This document shows, piece after piece, positions 47,935-57,328 of a stretch of 64,000 bases of DNA (positions within the stretch are counted from its first letter, which is position 1; the number at the start of each line of letters is the position of its first letter). Location of the stretch: positions 3,224,001 to 3,288,000 of the forward strand of contig JALKFA010000001.1 in the NCBI GenBank assembly GCA_024169445.1, read 5' to 3'. Position numbers and translations under genes: made by a program. This DNA comes from Buttiauxella agrestis ATCC 33320 (lineage in GTDB: Bacteria > Pseudomonadota > Gammaproteobacteria > Enterobacterales > Enterobacteriaceae). Under the pieces are notes generated by a model, which saw nothing but the letters and a program-made list of their open reading frames with translations, ran no database searches and was not told the DNA's origin.

Positions 47935-48825
47935 ATGTGCCAGCGTGCGATCGCCAATATCGACATCAGCAAAGAGTACGAGGGAAGCCTGGGCACAAAA
48001 GATGTGCATTACCAGTCGTTTGCCCGCATGGCTGAATTTTTTGGCCGTGATATGCAGGCACATCGTCATGACCAGTATTTTCAGATGCACTTTCTTGATA
48101 CCGGGCAGATTGAACTGCAACTCGACGATCACCGCTACTCGGTGCAAGCCCCGCTGTTTGTGCTGACACCACCGTCGGTTCCGCACGCTTTTATCACCGA
48201 GTCAGACAGCGACGGCCACGTGCTCACGGTACGCGAAGATCTCATCTGGCCGCTGCTGGAAGTGTTGTATCCCGGCACGCGGGAAGCGTTTGGTTTGCCG
48301 GGAATATGTTTATCGCTGGCGGATAAATCGGAGGAGCTGGAAGCATTGGCGCACTATTGGCGGCTAATTGAACGTGAATCATCTTCGCAGTTGCCAGGGC
48401 GCGAGCACACGCTGGTATTATTGGCGCAGGCGGTTTTTACGCTGCTGCTGCGTAATGCGCCACTGGACGATCTGGCCGCCAGCGGGGTGCGTGGCGAACT
48501 TAAACTGTTCCAGCGTTTTAACCAGATGGTCGATAAAAACTACCATTTACACTGGAATATGCCGGACTATGCGGCGGAGCTGCATTTGACGGAGTCACGT
48601 CTGACGGACATCTGCCGCCGTTTCGCCAACCGCTCGCCAAAGCGGCTTATTTTTGACAGACAACTGCGTGAAGCTAAGCGGCTACTGCTGTTTTCTGACA
48701 GCACCGTCAGCGAAATCGGCTGGCAGCTTGGTTTTAAAGATCCTGCCTATTTTTCCCGCTTTTTTAACCGCTTAGTCGGTTGCTCGCCGAGCGAGTTTCG
48801 TGCTCAGCAGGTTCGTGTGTCGTAA
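47935..48825 (+). CDS. hpaA: HpaA, AraC-family activator of hpaBC
   Basis: 296 residues. N-terminal cupin-like effector domain (HRHDQYFQMHFLDTGQIELQL) and C-terminal AraC HTH pair (LTESRLTDICRRFANRSPKR, STVSEIGWQLGFKDPAYFSRFF). In E. coli W it activates hpaBC in response to 4-hydroxyphenylacetate. Normally hpaB follows; here 6.4 kb of T6SS genes lie between. Confidence 0.94.
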   Translation: MCQRAIANIDISKEYEGSLGTKDVHYQSFARMAEFFGRDMQAHRHDQYFQMHFLDTGQIELQLDDHRYSVQAPLFVLTPPSVPHAFITESDSDGHVLTVREDLIWPLLEVLYPGTREAFGLPGICLSLADKSEELEALAHYWRLIERESSSQLPGREHTLVLLAQAVFTLLLRNAPLDDLAASGVRGELKLFQRFNQMVDKNYHLHWNMPDYAAELHLTESRLTDICRRFANRSPKRLIFDRQLREAKRLLLFSDSTVSEIGWQLGFKDPAYFSRFFNRLVGCSPSEFRAQQVRVS

Positions 48826-49219
48826 GTTTTTCGCGCTCTGATATTTTGCGTGAGGGATAACAGTTAGCCTCGCAGGTTTTCCATTCACCCGTGCGTTCAG
48901 TTATCTCTTTAATTTCCGATAACGGTGAACGGAACCTTCTCCGTACTGGCACTTTATCTTCCTGCAATACCACAAATGCCCGTAACCTCCTGCGGGTTCA
49001 TTTCCGAACATCTCCGAATGTGACCTCGCTCACTGATCAATCCTCTGATTAAGCCTACCTTTCTTTTTAATTATCATATTGATTTTATTATATTTGTTTG
49101 AATTATGTGTGACATTGAATCATACATTCAGGCTAATAACTCCATCTAAATTAAAGGAATAACATGATGGCATCTGATGCGTTTCATGGATCCGTTTTCT
49201 CTACATCAGGGAGAGTGCT
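48826..49219. other. hpaA-vgrG gap, left junction of the T6SS module
   Basis: 394 bp. Starts with the repeat copy at 48876-48918, then AT-rich DNA (49050-49160) likely holding the vgrG promoter, then a 21-codon frame (49164-49229) with ribosome site AAAGGA that overlaps the GTG start of vgrG and could be a leader. Confidence 0.5.
48876..48918 (+). repeat. left copy of imperfect direct repeat flanking the T6SS module
   Basis: 43 bp matching 55004-55046 at 35 positions. The most conserved stretch is ACCCGTGYGTTCAGTTAT. It lies 50 bp after hpaA. See the finding on the module. Confidence 0.75.
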
Positions 49220-51178
49220 GTGTCATTAAAAGGACTGCGTTTCACACTGGAGGTGGAAGGGCTGGAGCCGGACACCTTTGCGGTGGTGAGCTTTCGCCTG
49301 CTGCAGCATAACTCCGCTGCATTTGTCCTCGATGCTGACGTCGCCAGTAAGTCTTTCCGCCAGACGGCTGACCCGTTGCTGGAGAAAAACGTCACCCTGA
49401 CGCTCTGGCAGGGGCAGAAAGTCCTGCGCCATGTCAGCGGCATTATTGCCACCTTCGGCATGAGCGAGCACAACGGCTGGCAGATGCAGTACACCCTGCG
49501 TATTCATCCTCCCCTGTGGCGCTGCGGTCTGCGCCAGAACTTCCGCATCTTCCAGCAGCAGGATATTCAGACCATCACCGCCACGTTGCTGGCAGAAAAC
49601 GGCGTCACCAACTGGACGTCGGTGTTTTATGAATCCCATCCGGCCCGCGAGTTCTGCGCCCAGTACGGGGAAAGTGACTTCGCTTTTTTATCCAGACTGT
49701 GGGCCGAAGAAGGCATTTTCTTCTTTGACGACGTCTCCCCGGACGGGGGGCAGCGGCTGATGCTGACTGATGATGTGACCGGCCTGCGCAGGCGGCAGGA
49801 TGCGTTTCCCTTTAACCCGAATGTGTCGACAGGCGCCACCACGGAGCACATCAGTGTGTTTCGTCACGAAGCGGGCATTGCGCCATCATCGGTCACCAGC
49901 CTGGATTACACCTTTAAGATGCCGGACTGGCCGGGGGGCTATCGCCATAAAGCACAGAGCCTGAATGGCCAGCGCTCGCAGTATGAAGTTCTGGATTATC
50001 CGGGGCGTTTTAAGGATGAACAGCACGGCGAAGATTTCACCCGCTATAAACTGGACGCCTGGCGTAACCAGGCCGAAACTGCCACCGGCACCAGCAACTC
50101 TCCGGCGCTGTCGCCTGGCGTGCGCTTCCCCCTTGCCGGCCACCCGATAAAAAGCCACAACCGGCAATGGCAGGTCATCAGCAGTGCGATGACCGGTGAG
50201 CAGCCGCAGGCCCTGCACGGCAGTCGCGGCGAGGGCACCACCCTCACCAACCGGTTTGTGGCCATACCGGGAGACCGCACCTGGCGCCCGAATCGCCCGC
50301 AGAAACCAAAGGTCGACGGCCCGCAGAGTGCGGTGGTCACCGGCCCGCCGGGGGAGGAGATTTTCTGCGACGAACACGGGCGGGTGCGGGTGAAATTCCG
50401 CTGGGACCGTTATCACGGCGAAACAGAAGACAGCTCGTGCTGGATACGGGTGTCGCAGGCGTGGGCCGGTGCCGGGTTCGGTCACCTGGCGATACCGCGT
50501 GTCGGCCAGGAAGTGATAGTCGATTTCCTCAACGGCGACCCGGACCAGCCCATCGTGATGGGGCGTACGTATCATGAAAATAACCGCTCGCCGGGCAGTC
50601 TGCCTGGCACAAAGACGCAGATGACCCTGCGCTCAAAAACCTATAAGGGTAGCGGGTTTAACGAACTCATGTTTGAGGATAAGACAGATCAGGAACTGCT
50701 ATTGATACATGCTCAAAAAGACATGCAGGTTAAAGTTCTTAACAGTAAAGATGTGCGTGTAAATTCCGACAGAACCGTCAGCATCGGGCACGATGAGTTG
50801 TTGGTAGTAGCCAATGACAGAAAAGTGACCGTTGAAGGTCAGCAGGATCATAAGACCACTAAAGATTATTTAAGCTTGATTGAAGGTGAACACCATATTG
50901 AAATCAAAGGGGATCTGGCTCAGAAAGTTGCAGGCGCAATGGGAATTAAAGTTGAGGGCGATATTGTTTTACACAGTGACAGTAAAATTAGTTTCCGTGT
51001 TGGTGGTTCATTTATTTCCATCCATGCAGGTGGTGTCGATATTAAAGGGCCAAAAATCAATCTGAATGGTGGGGGCAGTCCCGGCGAGGTTATTTTACCG
51101 ATGAGCCCCGCGATTCTGAAGGCCGCAGCGGGTGACGGAACAATGTTTGTCGCTCATTGCCCAATGGAGGATGAGTAA
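49220..51178 (+). CDS. vgrG: VgrG, T6SS spike protein
   Basis: 652 residues from a GTG with GGGAGAG upstream. gp27/gp44-like domain in the first ~400 residues (REFCAQYGESDFAFLSRLWA, EEGIFFFD), OB-fold gp5 region (IFCDEHGRVRVKFRWDR, WIRVSQAWAGAGFGHLAIPR, GDPDQPIVMGRTYH), then a beta-helical needle and a short C-terminal tip (HCPMEDE). No C-terminal effector domain, so cargo is loaded non-covalently, via the DUF4123 adaptor immediately downstream. Confidence 0.95.
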   Translation: MSLKGLRFTLEVEGLEPDTFAVVSFRLLQHNSAAFVLDADVASKSFRQTADPLLEKNVTLTLWQGQKVLRHVSGIIATFGMSEHNGWQMQYTLRIHPPLWRCGLRQNFRIFQQQDIQTITATLLAENGVTNWTSVFYESHPAREFCAQYGESDFAFLSRLWAEEGIFFFDDVSPDGGQRLMLTDDVTGLRRRQDAFPFNPNVSTGATTEHISVFRHEAGIAPSSVTSLDYTFKMPDWPGGYRHKAQSLNGQRSQYEVLDYPGRFKDEQHGEDFTRYKLDAWRNQAETATGTSNSPALSPGVRFPLAGHPIKSHNRQWQVISSAMTGEQPQALHGSRGEGTTLTNRFVAIPGDRTWRPNRPQKPKVDGPQSAVVTGPPGEEIFCDEHGRVRVKFRWDRYHGETEDSSCWIRVSQAWAGAGFGHLAIPRVGQEVIVDFLNGDPDQPIVMGRTYHENNRSPGSLPGTKTQMTLRSKTYKGSGFNELMFEDKTDQELLLIHAQKDMQVKVLNSKDVRVNSDRTVSIGHDELLVVANDRKVTVEGQQDHKTTKDYLSLIEGEHHIEIKGDLAQKVAGAMGIKVEGDIVLHSDSKISFRVGGSFISIHAGGVDIKGPKINLNGGGSPGEVILPMSPAILKAAAGDGTMFVAHCPMEDE

Positions 51179-51180
51179 TC

Positions 51181-52020
51181 ATGGACTCTGTACGTTATGC
51201 CATCGTTGATGGTGCTGTCGTTGAAGATCTCCTGGATTTTCTGTCTGAGTATAATCCTCCACATTCTTGCCTGTACTCTGAGCCACTACAGCCAGAATTA
51301 GTAAAACTGGCTCCATATTTACTTGAAGTTACAGCGGATGTAGAGAACTGGTTAAATTCTTGTACAAGGCCGTGGGGAATATATCTGACAACAAAAGTCA
51401 CGATGCGGATACTGCGCCAGCATTTAAGAAAATTTCTGCAGGTACTTCTTCCCGATGAAACAAAACCTGTAATATTTCGCTTTTATGATCCACGAAATAT
51501 TTGGGATTTTATAAATGTCTTATCAGACTGGGAAAAACATCTTTTTCTTAAAAATATTCTAAAAATAGAAACAACTTACCGACATGGTCAGGAGTTGTTA
51601 TTAGATGAGTTGCATGGAATCTATCCACCAGACTCCAGAAAAAAGCAGTCGTCTAAATTAATGGTGATCACTAAAGCACAATACTTACAACTAGAGAAAG
51701 TATTTGAACGAAGATACATTGAAGATCTGGCAGGAATTATGAACTCGGATGCTGGAGCAGTAGAACGTTTTTCCATAGACTGGGCAGGGAAATTATTCAG
51801 TTACTTAAGAGAGTTAGGAATAACAGACCGCCGAAGTATAGATGAGATCGCAAAATTATTTTCGCGTGATAATATCCACCATTTGAGTGAGATCCCAACA
51901 AGATACAAGGCTATTTTAGAAGGAACAATGAGCCCCGGACATTATCGCACGGATCTTTTACTGCTGGATGTTTATGGTGAAATACCTGTCTGGAAAAGGA
52001 GTGGGTTATCATGGGGATAA
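51181..52020 (+). CDS. DUF4123 (Tap/TEC) T6SS effector adaptor
   Basis: 279 residues. The N-terminal DUF4123-type lobe shows VIFRFYDPRNIWDFINVLSD and the WGIYLTT strand. DUF4123 proteins load a downstream-encoded effector onto VgrG. It starts 2 bp after vgrG and overlaps the next gene by 10 bp, a strong sign that the next protein is the cargo. Confidence 0.8.
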   Translation: MDSVRYAIVDGAVVEDLLDFLSEYNPPHSCLYSEPLQPELVKLAPYLLEVTADVENWLNSCTRPWGIYLTTKVTMRILRQHLRKFLQVLLPDETKPVIFRFYDPRNIWDFINVLSDWEKHLFLKNILKIETTYRHGQELLLDELHGIYPPDSRKKQSSKLMVITKAQYLQLEKVFERRYIEDLAGIMNSDAGAVERFSIDWAGKLFSYLRELGITDRRSIDEIAKLFSRDNIHHLSEIPTRYKAILEGTMSPGHYRTDLLLLDVYGEIPVWKRSGLSWG

Positions 52021-53627
52021 GTTTGACAGCAGGTTCACCTAAATGCTCCTGTAAAAATCCAGACACCTGTACACATGCATTAGAAATTAAAACAAGCACT
52101 CCCGACGCAACCTATGAATATAAGCAAGGTGAATCATTGCCTGTCATTTACCTTCATGACAAAGATGCAGAAGGGGTTAAAGTAACGACAACTCTTGCAG
52201 GTAAAACATGTGTTAGTAATAGTCCTGACTGCCCGTCAGGTGTTATATACAATGATTACTACCTTAGTCAATTAACAAAGGGTATAAATAACGATACGTT
52301 AAAGTATCTTAGCTACGATGAAAAACTGAAGCTGACAATGGGGGGAATGGGTACGAAGGGCGGCGAATTAACTGCATCAAAATATGTTTATGGGGCTCTG
52401 GAATATTTAGATATAGTCACCTTTTTAAGTGATGTTGTTTTCGATGGTCTTAACAAAATTGATAAAACAGAATATGAGTTACAGGCAGGAGAATGCCTGG
52501 GACAACCAGTAAAAGAATTGATCTTCCCACTTAAAACAACAGCGAATGATAAAGCTAAATATCCGATCTATACGACTGTCGATACCAGAATAATAGTATT
52601 CCCGAAGTTTTCTTGGTCTGTGGGGGTAAATATTACAGGTGGAAAGAACAATGGCACCAAAGAACTCACTGATGATGAACGCTATGATATTTTGCAAGGC
52701 AGAAATAATAATGAGTCAATGAGTGTAGGTAAATATGCGATTACCCGAGGTGTGAGTATAGATGGCACGGCGTCAATAAGCGTCGGAAGTAGTAGTAAAG
52801 ATTATCAAAAGACGATGCAGGCGGAATTTACACGTTACAAAGATAAATTAAGTCTACTGAAAAAAGCAGAGGAAACGATTGATACTGTTACCAGCCTTTT
52901 TAAAGCGGATGATAGTAAGATACAGGTATTAAAAGTTGATGTTAAATACCCTTTAATTGATGTTAAAGGGAGTGGTGAGTTATTTCTTGGTAAAAATAAT
53001 AAACCCTATATTCACTGTGCTGTAGATGTAAAGTTATCGCCGCTGATTAATTTTACTATCACTCTCGATTTGATTCAGGCTTTTGCAGCTTATTTTCATC
53101 AGGAGAGAAACATTGCAAAGATAAGAGAAAAAGCGCAATCACAAGAGGATGATGTTAATAAAGGCGGAAATGGTATTTATGCCAAAGCCGTTTTAAACCT
53201 TATTGTTACCGGCGATATCAATCTTTCTTATCGCTATTTATCGGATGAAAAGTATGATTTTCATTCTGAGCTAGGTGATAAGAATGAAGGGACGCTTGGT
53301 TTAGCACTGGAATCTAAAGTCGAGGCTGGGCTTAAAGTTGTGATCGTGGAGGCATTCTTTAGTGCTGAAGCAAAAATCACTGCTGAATGTTGTTTTGCAT
53401 TGGAGAAAAAAAAGGATAAAGATCTTGAACTGATCTTTTTCCATAACGGCATTCTTATGTATGCGAAATATAAAATTAAAGTTGAGATCGGTAATGATGA
53501 TGATGATGAAAAAAGCCCTACTGGGAGGAGCGAGTCTCAAGATGAAAGTTGGGAAGAAGGAAAGGGGGAATGGACCATTTGTGATGCACTAGGAAAAGAA
53601 CAATCATCCTTTAGGATAAAATTTTGA
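52011..53627 (+). CDS. putative T6SS effector of unknown activity
   Basis: 538 residues; no family recognised. The N terminus is cysteine-rich (KCSCKNPDTCTHALEIK, then CVSNSPDCPS). The middle is mixed alpha/beta with INFTITLDLIQAFAAYFHQE, and the C-terminal third has alternating amphipathic strands (AVLNLIVTGDINLSYRYLSD, VEAGLKVVIVEAFFSAEAKI) before a charged tail. The alternating strands could form a beta-rich or membrane-active fold, which is speculation. Position after VgrG and DUF4123 and before a secreted small protein argues for an effector acting in the periplasm or envelope. AT-rich DNA. Confidence 0.6.
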   Translation: MGISLTAGSPKCSCKNPDTCTHALEIKTSTPDATYEYKQGESLPVIYLHDKDAEGVKVTTTLAGKTCVSNSPDCPSGVIYNDYYLSQLTKGINNDTLKYLSYDEKLKLTMGGMGTKGGELTASKYVYGALEYLDIVTFLSDVVFDGLNKIDKTEYELQAGECLGQPVKELIFPLKTTANDKAKYPIYTTVDTRIIVFPKFSWSVGVNITGGKNNGTKELTDDERYDILQGRNNNESMSVGKYAITRGVSIDGTASISVGSSSKDYQKTMQAEFTRYKDKLSLLKKAEETIDTVTSLFKADDSKIQVLKVDVKYPLIDVKGSGELFLGKNNKPYIHCAVDVKLSPLINFTITLDLIQAFAAYFHQERNIAKIREKAQSQEDDVNKGGNGIYAKAVLNLIVTGDINLSYRYLSDEKYDFHSELGDKNEGTLGLALESKVEAGLKVVIVEAFFSAEAKITAECCFALEKKKDKDLELIFFHNGILMYAKYKIKVEIGNDDDDEKSPTGRSESQDESWEEGKGEWTICDALGKEQSSFRIKF

Positions 53628-53639
53628 GGCGTGTTCATA

Positions 53640-54581
53640 ATGTATAAGTTATTAATCGCGAGTGCTTTATTATTTTCTAATTATATATTTGCTGGAGCCA
53701 ATATGGATAATGTAAGATATTCTGCATATTTTAAAACACTCAGTAGTACTTGTATACTTTCAGTGAATGGGCTTGATTATCTTAGTACACTAAAAGGATC
53801 AAGGAATATTAGTACAGGTAGTGATATAACTGATGCGTTAGAGAACGGTGTGAATAATAGTATAGGGTTGATATTTTTTCCTTCTGAGTCAAAAATAAAA
53901 ACTGAAACATATTCTTGTGAAGTGAAAATTGTGAAGTCAGTGCCAGATTGGCATGATGAAATAGTCACTAACTTCAAAGTTTTTTTCGATGGTAAAAATA
54001 ATCGGCCATTTAATGACTTGGAAGGCTATTCTATACAAGATATAAGTGATGGGACTAAGCAACCTATTATCAAAGGTATTTCAAATCGAATTATATTTTC
54101 TGGCGAAGAAAAACCAGAAGATTGGCTTACAGCTTATCGTAATTTTACTGTTTCAGAAATTCCTGTATGGCGATGGACAAAAGCTACGCCACAAAAAGAT
54201 GATTTGGCTTTACGTAGTCAATTGATAGCAGCCTATAATGAGCTAATCAATGATTTGAAAAAAAGAGATCTTACTACCATTAAGAAAAAATACTCAATTG
54301 CTTTGGGTGAATATGCGAAAGCAGGTTTGACGGATGATACTGAATTCTTTTTCAATTCTATTGGTTTAGTTAGCGCACTCCAAAAAGGTGAAGTAATTTT
54401 AAATCCTGACTGGAAAAAATACAAAGTGTTAATGTATCAAAATAATAGAATGTTTTGTCTTGGTATCGGTGGGGCAAGTAGAAACTCTCCAATTCAATTC
54501 TTCAATGCTGAAGGGAAAAGAATATTCTCCTGGAACCCCTTCTTCGCCATGATCGACGGTAAAATGGTATTAGTTCGTTAA
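53640..54581 (+). CDS. putative periplasmic immunity protein
   Basis: 313 residues from the ATG at 53640 (GAGGCG upstream; a GTG at 53631 is possible). Clear signal peptide (MYKLLIASALLFSNYIFAGA). No family recognised. It follows the putative effector by 12 bp, and an exported partner suggests the toxin acts in the periplasm. Cys residues at several sites could form disulfides. An alternative is a second secreted effector accessory. Confidence 0.55.
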   Translation: MYKLLIASALLFSNYIFAGANMDNVRYSAYFKTLSSTCILSVNGLDYLSTLKGSRNISTGSDITDALENGVNNSIGLIFFPSESKIKTETYSCEVKIVKSVPDWHDEIVTNFKVFFDGKNNRPFNDLEGYSIQDISDGTKQPIIKGISNRIIFSGEEKPEDWLTAYRNFTVSEIPVWRWTKATPQKDDLALRSQLIAAYNELINDLKKRDLTTIKKKYSIALGEYAKAGLTDDTEFFFNSIGLVSALQKGEVILNPDWKKYKVLMYQNNRMFCLGIGGASRNSPIQFFNAEGKRIFSWNPFFAMIDGKMVLVR

Positions 54582-54621
54582 ATAAAAACTAATATCTTCA
54601 CTGACTGTAATAAGGATATTT

Positions 54622-54909
54622 ATGCCGTTAGCCGCAAAACTGAATGATCAAGGAACTGAACACGATGGTTTTCATTCCACGCCGATAATTGCTGGTTCAC
54701 CAACAGTATTTATTGATGGTTTACCTGCAGCCCGGTTGGGGGATCCGTTATTTGAGCACAGCAAACCGCCAGATCACCCACCTCATCCTCGCGCTATCTC
54801 AAGTGGCTCTGGGACAGTTTTTATCGATGGGATTCCGGCAGCCAGAACAGGGGACAGTATTAGCTGTGGCGGCGTTGTGATTGGGAGTGGGACTGTCAAT
54901 ATTGGTTAA
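54622..54909 (+). CDS. PAAR-domain protein, T6SS spike tip
   Basis: 95 residues, the size of a stand-alone PAAR protein. Repeated PAAR motifs: GSPTVFIDGLPAARLGDPL and GSGTVFIDGIPAARTGD, with metal-binding His and Cys (HDGFHSTP, EHSKPPDHPPHP, SISCGGVVIGSGTVNIG). It would cap the VgrG spike. Last gene of the module. Confidence 0.92.
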   Translation: MPLAAKLNDQGTEHDGFHSTPIIAGSPTVFIDGLPAARLGDPLFEHSKPPDHPPHPRAISSGSGTVFIDGIPAARTGDSISCGGVVIGSGTVNIG

Positions 54910-54959
54910 ATAGAACCATCCTTACCCTAACTATCTCAAGACTATCTCTTATATAAAAA

Positions 54960-54985
54960 TCACCCTGGCAATCTTGTCAGGGTGA
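54960..54985 (+). terminator. possible terminator of the T6SS module
   Basis: 8-bp stem TCACCCTG/CAGGGTGA with a 10-nt loop, 50 bp after the PAAR stop. No T-run follows, so termination efficiency is doubtful. Confidence 0.45.
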
Positions 54986-55003
54986 GATCTGTAAACCTGC
55001 GTG

Positions 55004-55046
55004 ATTTTCCGTTTACCCGTGTGTTCAGTTATTTGTTTGATTCCCG
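55004..55046 (+). repeat. right copy of imperfect direct repeat flanking the T6SS module
   Basis: Matches 48876-48918 at 35 of 43 positions, same orientation. Similarity continues weakly for about 20 bp beyond (GTTCACCGGTTCC against the left copy's GGTGAACGGAACC, which here reads as an inverted match). Confidence 0.75.
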
Positions 55047-55217
55047 CAGACGTTCACCGGTTCCGTGGAGACCCCGATCACAGAACACCATCCCGCCTGA
55101 AAAGTACCAGCCATTGACCTAAAAGTCTCTTCACCGAATCGGGTTTAAGAGCTTCAATTAAGAAACAAAAACAAAACATAAATTTAACAAAATCCGATTA
55201 ATACTGAAGAGGTCACG

Positions 55218-56780
55218 ATGAAACCTGAAGATTTTCGCGCAGACACAAAACGCCCGTTCACCGGTGAAGAGTACCTGAAAAGCCTGCAGGATGGCCGTGA
55301 GATTTATATTTACGGTGAGCGTGTTAAAGACGTCACCACCCATCCAGCATTCCGCAACGCGGCGGCTTCTGTCGGCCAGTTATATGACGCGCTGCACAAA
55401 CCTGAGCTGCAAGACTCCCTGTGCTGGAACACCGATACCGGCAGCGGTGGTTACACTCACAAGTTCTTCCGTGTCGCCAAAAGTGCTGATGACTTGCGTC
55501 AACAGCGTGATGCTATCGCCGAATGGTCGCGTCTGAGCTACGGCTGGATGGGACGCACCCCGGATTACAAAGCTGCCTTCGGTTGTGCGCTGGGGGCTAA
55601 CCCGGCGTTCTATGGGCAATTCGAGCAGAACGCCCGCCACTGGTACACGCGTATTCAGGAATCCGGCATGTACTTTAACCATGCCATTGTTAACCCACCG
55701 ATCGACCGCCATAAATCGGCCGATGAAGTCAAAGACGTTTACATCAAGCTGGAAAAAGAGACCGATGCCGGGATCATCGTTAGCGGGGCGAAAGTGGTCG
55801 CGACCAACTCAGCATTGACCCACTACAACATGATTGGCTTCGGCTCGGCGCAGGTGATGGGTGAAAACCCTGATTTCGCTTTGATGTTTGTTGCACCGAT
55901 GGATGCGGAAGGCGTGAAACTTATCTCACGTGCATCTTACGAATTGGTGGCAGGTGCGACTGGCTCACCGTATGACTATCCGCTCTCCAGCCGTTTCGAC
56001 GAAAACGACGCAATTCTGGTGATGGATAAGGTGCTTATTCCATGGGAAAACGTACTGATTTACCGTGACTTCGATCGTTGCCGTCGCTGGACAATGGAAG
56101 GTGGCTTTGCGCGTATGTACCCGCTGCAAGCCTGTGTGCGTTTGGCGGTGAAGCTCGACTTTATTACCGCGCTGCTGAAAAAATCGCTCGAATGTACTGG
56201 CACCCTTGAATTCCGTGGTGTGCAAGCGGATCTCGGTGAAGTTGTGGCCTGGCGCAATATGTTCTGGGCATTGAGTGACTCTATGTGTTCAGAAGCGACG
56301 CCGTGGGTGAACGGGGCATATCTGCCAGACCACGCTGCGCTGCAAACCTACCGTGTGATGGCGCCGATGGCCTACGCCAAAATTAAAAATATTATCGAAC
56401 GTAACGTGACCAGCGGCCTGATCTACCTGCCGTCGAGCGCACGTGACCTGAATAACCCGCAGATTGACCAGTATCTGGCGAAATACGTGCGCGGCTCCAA
56501 CGGTATGGACCATGTGCAGCGCATCAAGATTCTCAAATTGATGTGGGATGCTATCGGCAGCGAATTTGGCGGCCGCCACGAACTGTATGAAATCAACTAC
56601 TCCGGTAGCCAGGATGAAATTCGCCTGCAGTGCCTGCGCCAGGCGCAGACCTCCGGCAACATGGACAAAATGATGGCGATGGTCGATCGCTGTCTGTCCG
56701 AATACGACCAGCACGGCTGGACGGTTCCGCATCTGCACAACAACGCGGATATTAATCTTCTGGATAAGCTGCTGAAGTAA
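55218..56780 (+). CDS. hpaB: HpaB, 4-hydroxyphenylacetate 3-monooxygenase, oxygenase component
   Basis: 520 residues with GAAGAGG upstream. FADH2-dependent two-component monooxygenase that converts 4-hydroxyphenylacetate to 3,4-dihydroxyphenylacetate. Conserved YGWMGRTPDYKAAF and PSSARDLNNPQIDQYL segments are close to E. coli HpaB. Displaced from hpaA by the T6SS module but apparently intact. Confidence 0.96.
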   Translation: MKPEDFRADTKRPFTGEEYLKSLQDGREIYIYGERVKDVTTHPAFRNAAASVGQLYDALHKPELQDSLCWNTDTGSGGYTHKFFRVAKSADDLRQQRDAIAEWSRLSYGWMGRTPDYKAAFGCALGANPAFYGQFEQNARHWYTRIQESGMYFNHAIVNPPIDRHKSADEVKDVYIKLEKETDAGIIVSGAKVVATNSALTHYNMIGFGSAQVMGENPDFALMFVAPMDAEGVKLISRASYELVAGATGSPYDYPLSSRFDENDAILVMDKVLIPWENVLIYRDFDRCRRWTMEGGFARMYPLQACVRLAVKLDFITALLKKSLECTGTLEFRGVQADLGEVVAWRNMFWALSDSMCSEATPWVNGAYLPDHAALQTYRVMAPMAYAKIKNIIERNVTSGLIYLPSSARDLNNPQIDQYLAKYVRGSNGMDHVQRIKILKLMWDAIGSEFGGRHELYEINYSGSQDEIRLQCLRQAQTSGNMDKMMAMVDRCLSEYDQHGWTVPHLHNNADINLLDKLLK

Positions 56781-56799
56781 TTCACAGCAGGAGGTCACT

Positions 56800-57306
56800 A
56801 TGCAATTAGATGAACAACGTCTGCGTTTTCGCGATGCCATGGCCAGCTTGTCGGCTGCCGTTAATGTGGTCACGACTGAAGGTGAGGCGGGTCGCTGCGG
56901 CATTACCGCCACCGCCGTGTGTTCGGTCACCGATACTCCGCCAACAGTGATGGTGTGCATCAACGCGAACAGCGCGATGAACCCAGTGTTTCAGGGTAAC
57001 GGCAAATTGTGCATAAATGTGCTGAACCACGAACAGGAAGTCATGGCTCGCCACTTTGCCGGGATGACCGGTATGGCAATGGATGAGCGCTTCAGTCTGG
57101 TCGGCTGGCAGCGTGGCGCTTTGGCGCAGCCAGTGCTTAAAGGGGCGCTGGCGAATCTGGAAGGGGAAATCCGTCAGGTGCAGACCATCGGCAGCCATCT
57201 GGTTTACCTGGTTGAAGTGCAGAATATTTCACTGGGCGAAGAAGGGCATGGATTGATCTATTTCAAACGCCGTTTTCATCCGGTGCTGATGGAGGCGCTG
57301 GCGTAA
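56800..57306 (+). CDS. hpaC: HpaC, flavin reductase component
   Basis: 168 residues with AGGAGG upstream. Flavin reductase-like fold (MASLSAAVNVVTTEG, GITATAVCSVTDTPPTVMVC, KLCINVLNHEQEVMARHFAG). Supplies FADH2 to HpaB. 19 bp after hpaB, same operon; last hpa gene. Confidence 0.95.
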   Translation: MQLDEQRLRFRDAMASLSAAVNVVTTEGEAGRCGITATAVCSVTDTPPTVMVCINANSAMNPVFQGNGKLCINVLNHEQEVMARHFAGMTGMAMDERFSLVGWQRGALAQPVLKGALANLEGEIRQVQTIGSHLVYLVEVQNISLGEEGHGLIYFKRRFHPVLMEALA

Positions 57307-57328
57307 AAAACGAGTCGTCATTTAATGC

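Larger units (their letters stand above)
54910..55217. other. PAAR-hpaB gap, right junction of the T6SS module
   Basis: 308 bp. Contains the hairpin at 54960-54985, the right repeat copy (55004-55046) and an AT-rich stretch before hpaB (55160-55215) that should hold the HpaA-activated hpaB promoter. Confidence 0.5.

Noticed and set aside
49886-50575. 229-codon open frame antisense to vgrG
   Set aside because: GC-rich third positions of vgrG keep the opposite frame open; no start signal and no recognisable domain.
55060-55085. CRP site upstream of hpaB
   Set aside because: TGGAG and TCACA half-sites are 7 bp apart rather than 6, and the left half is poor.
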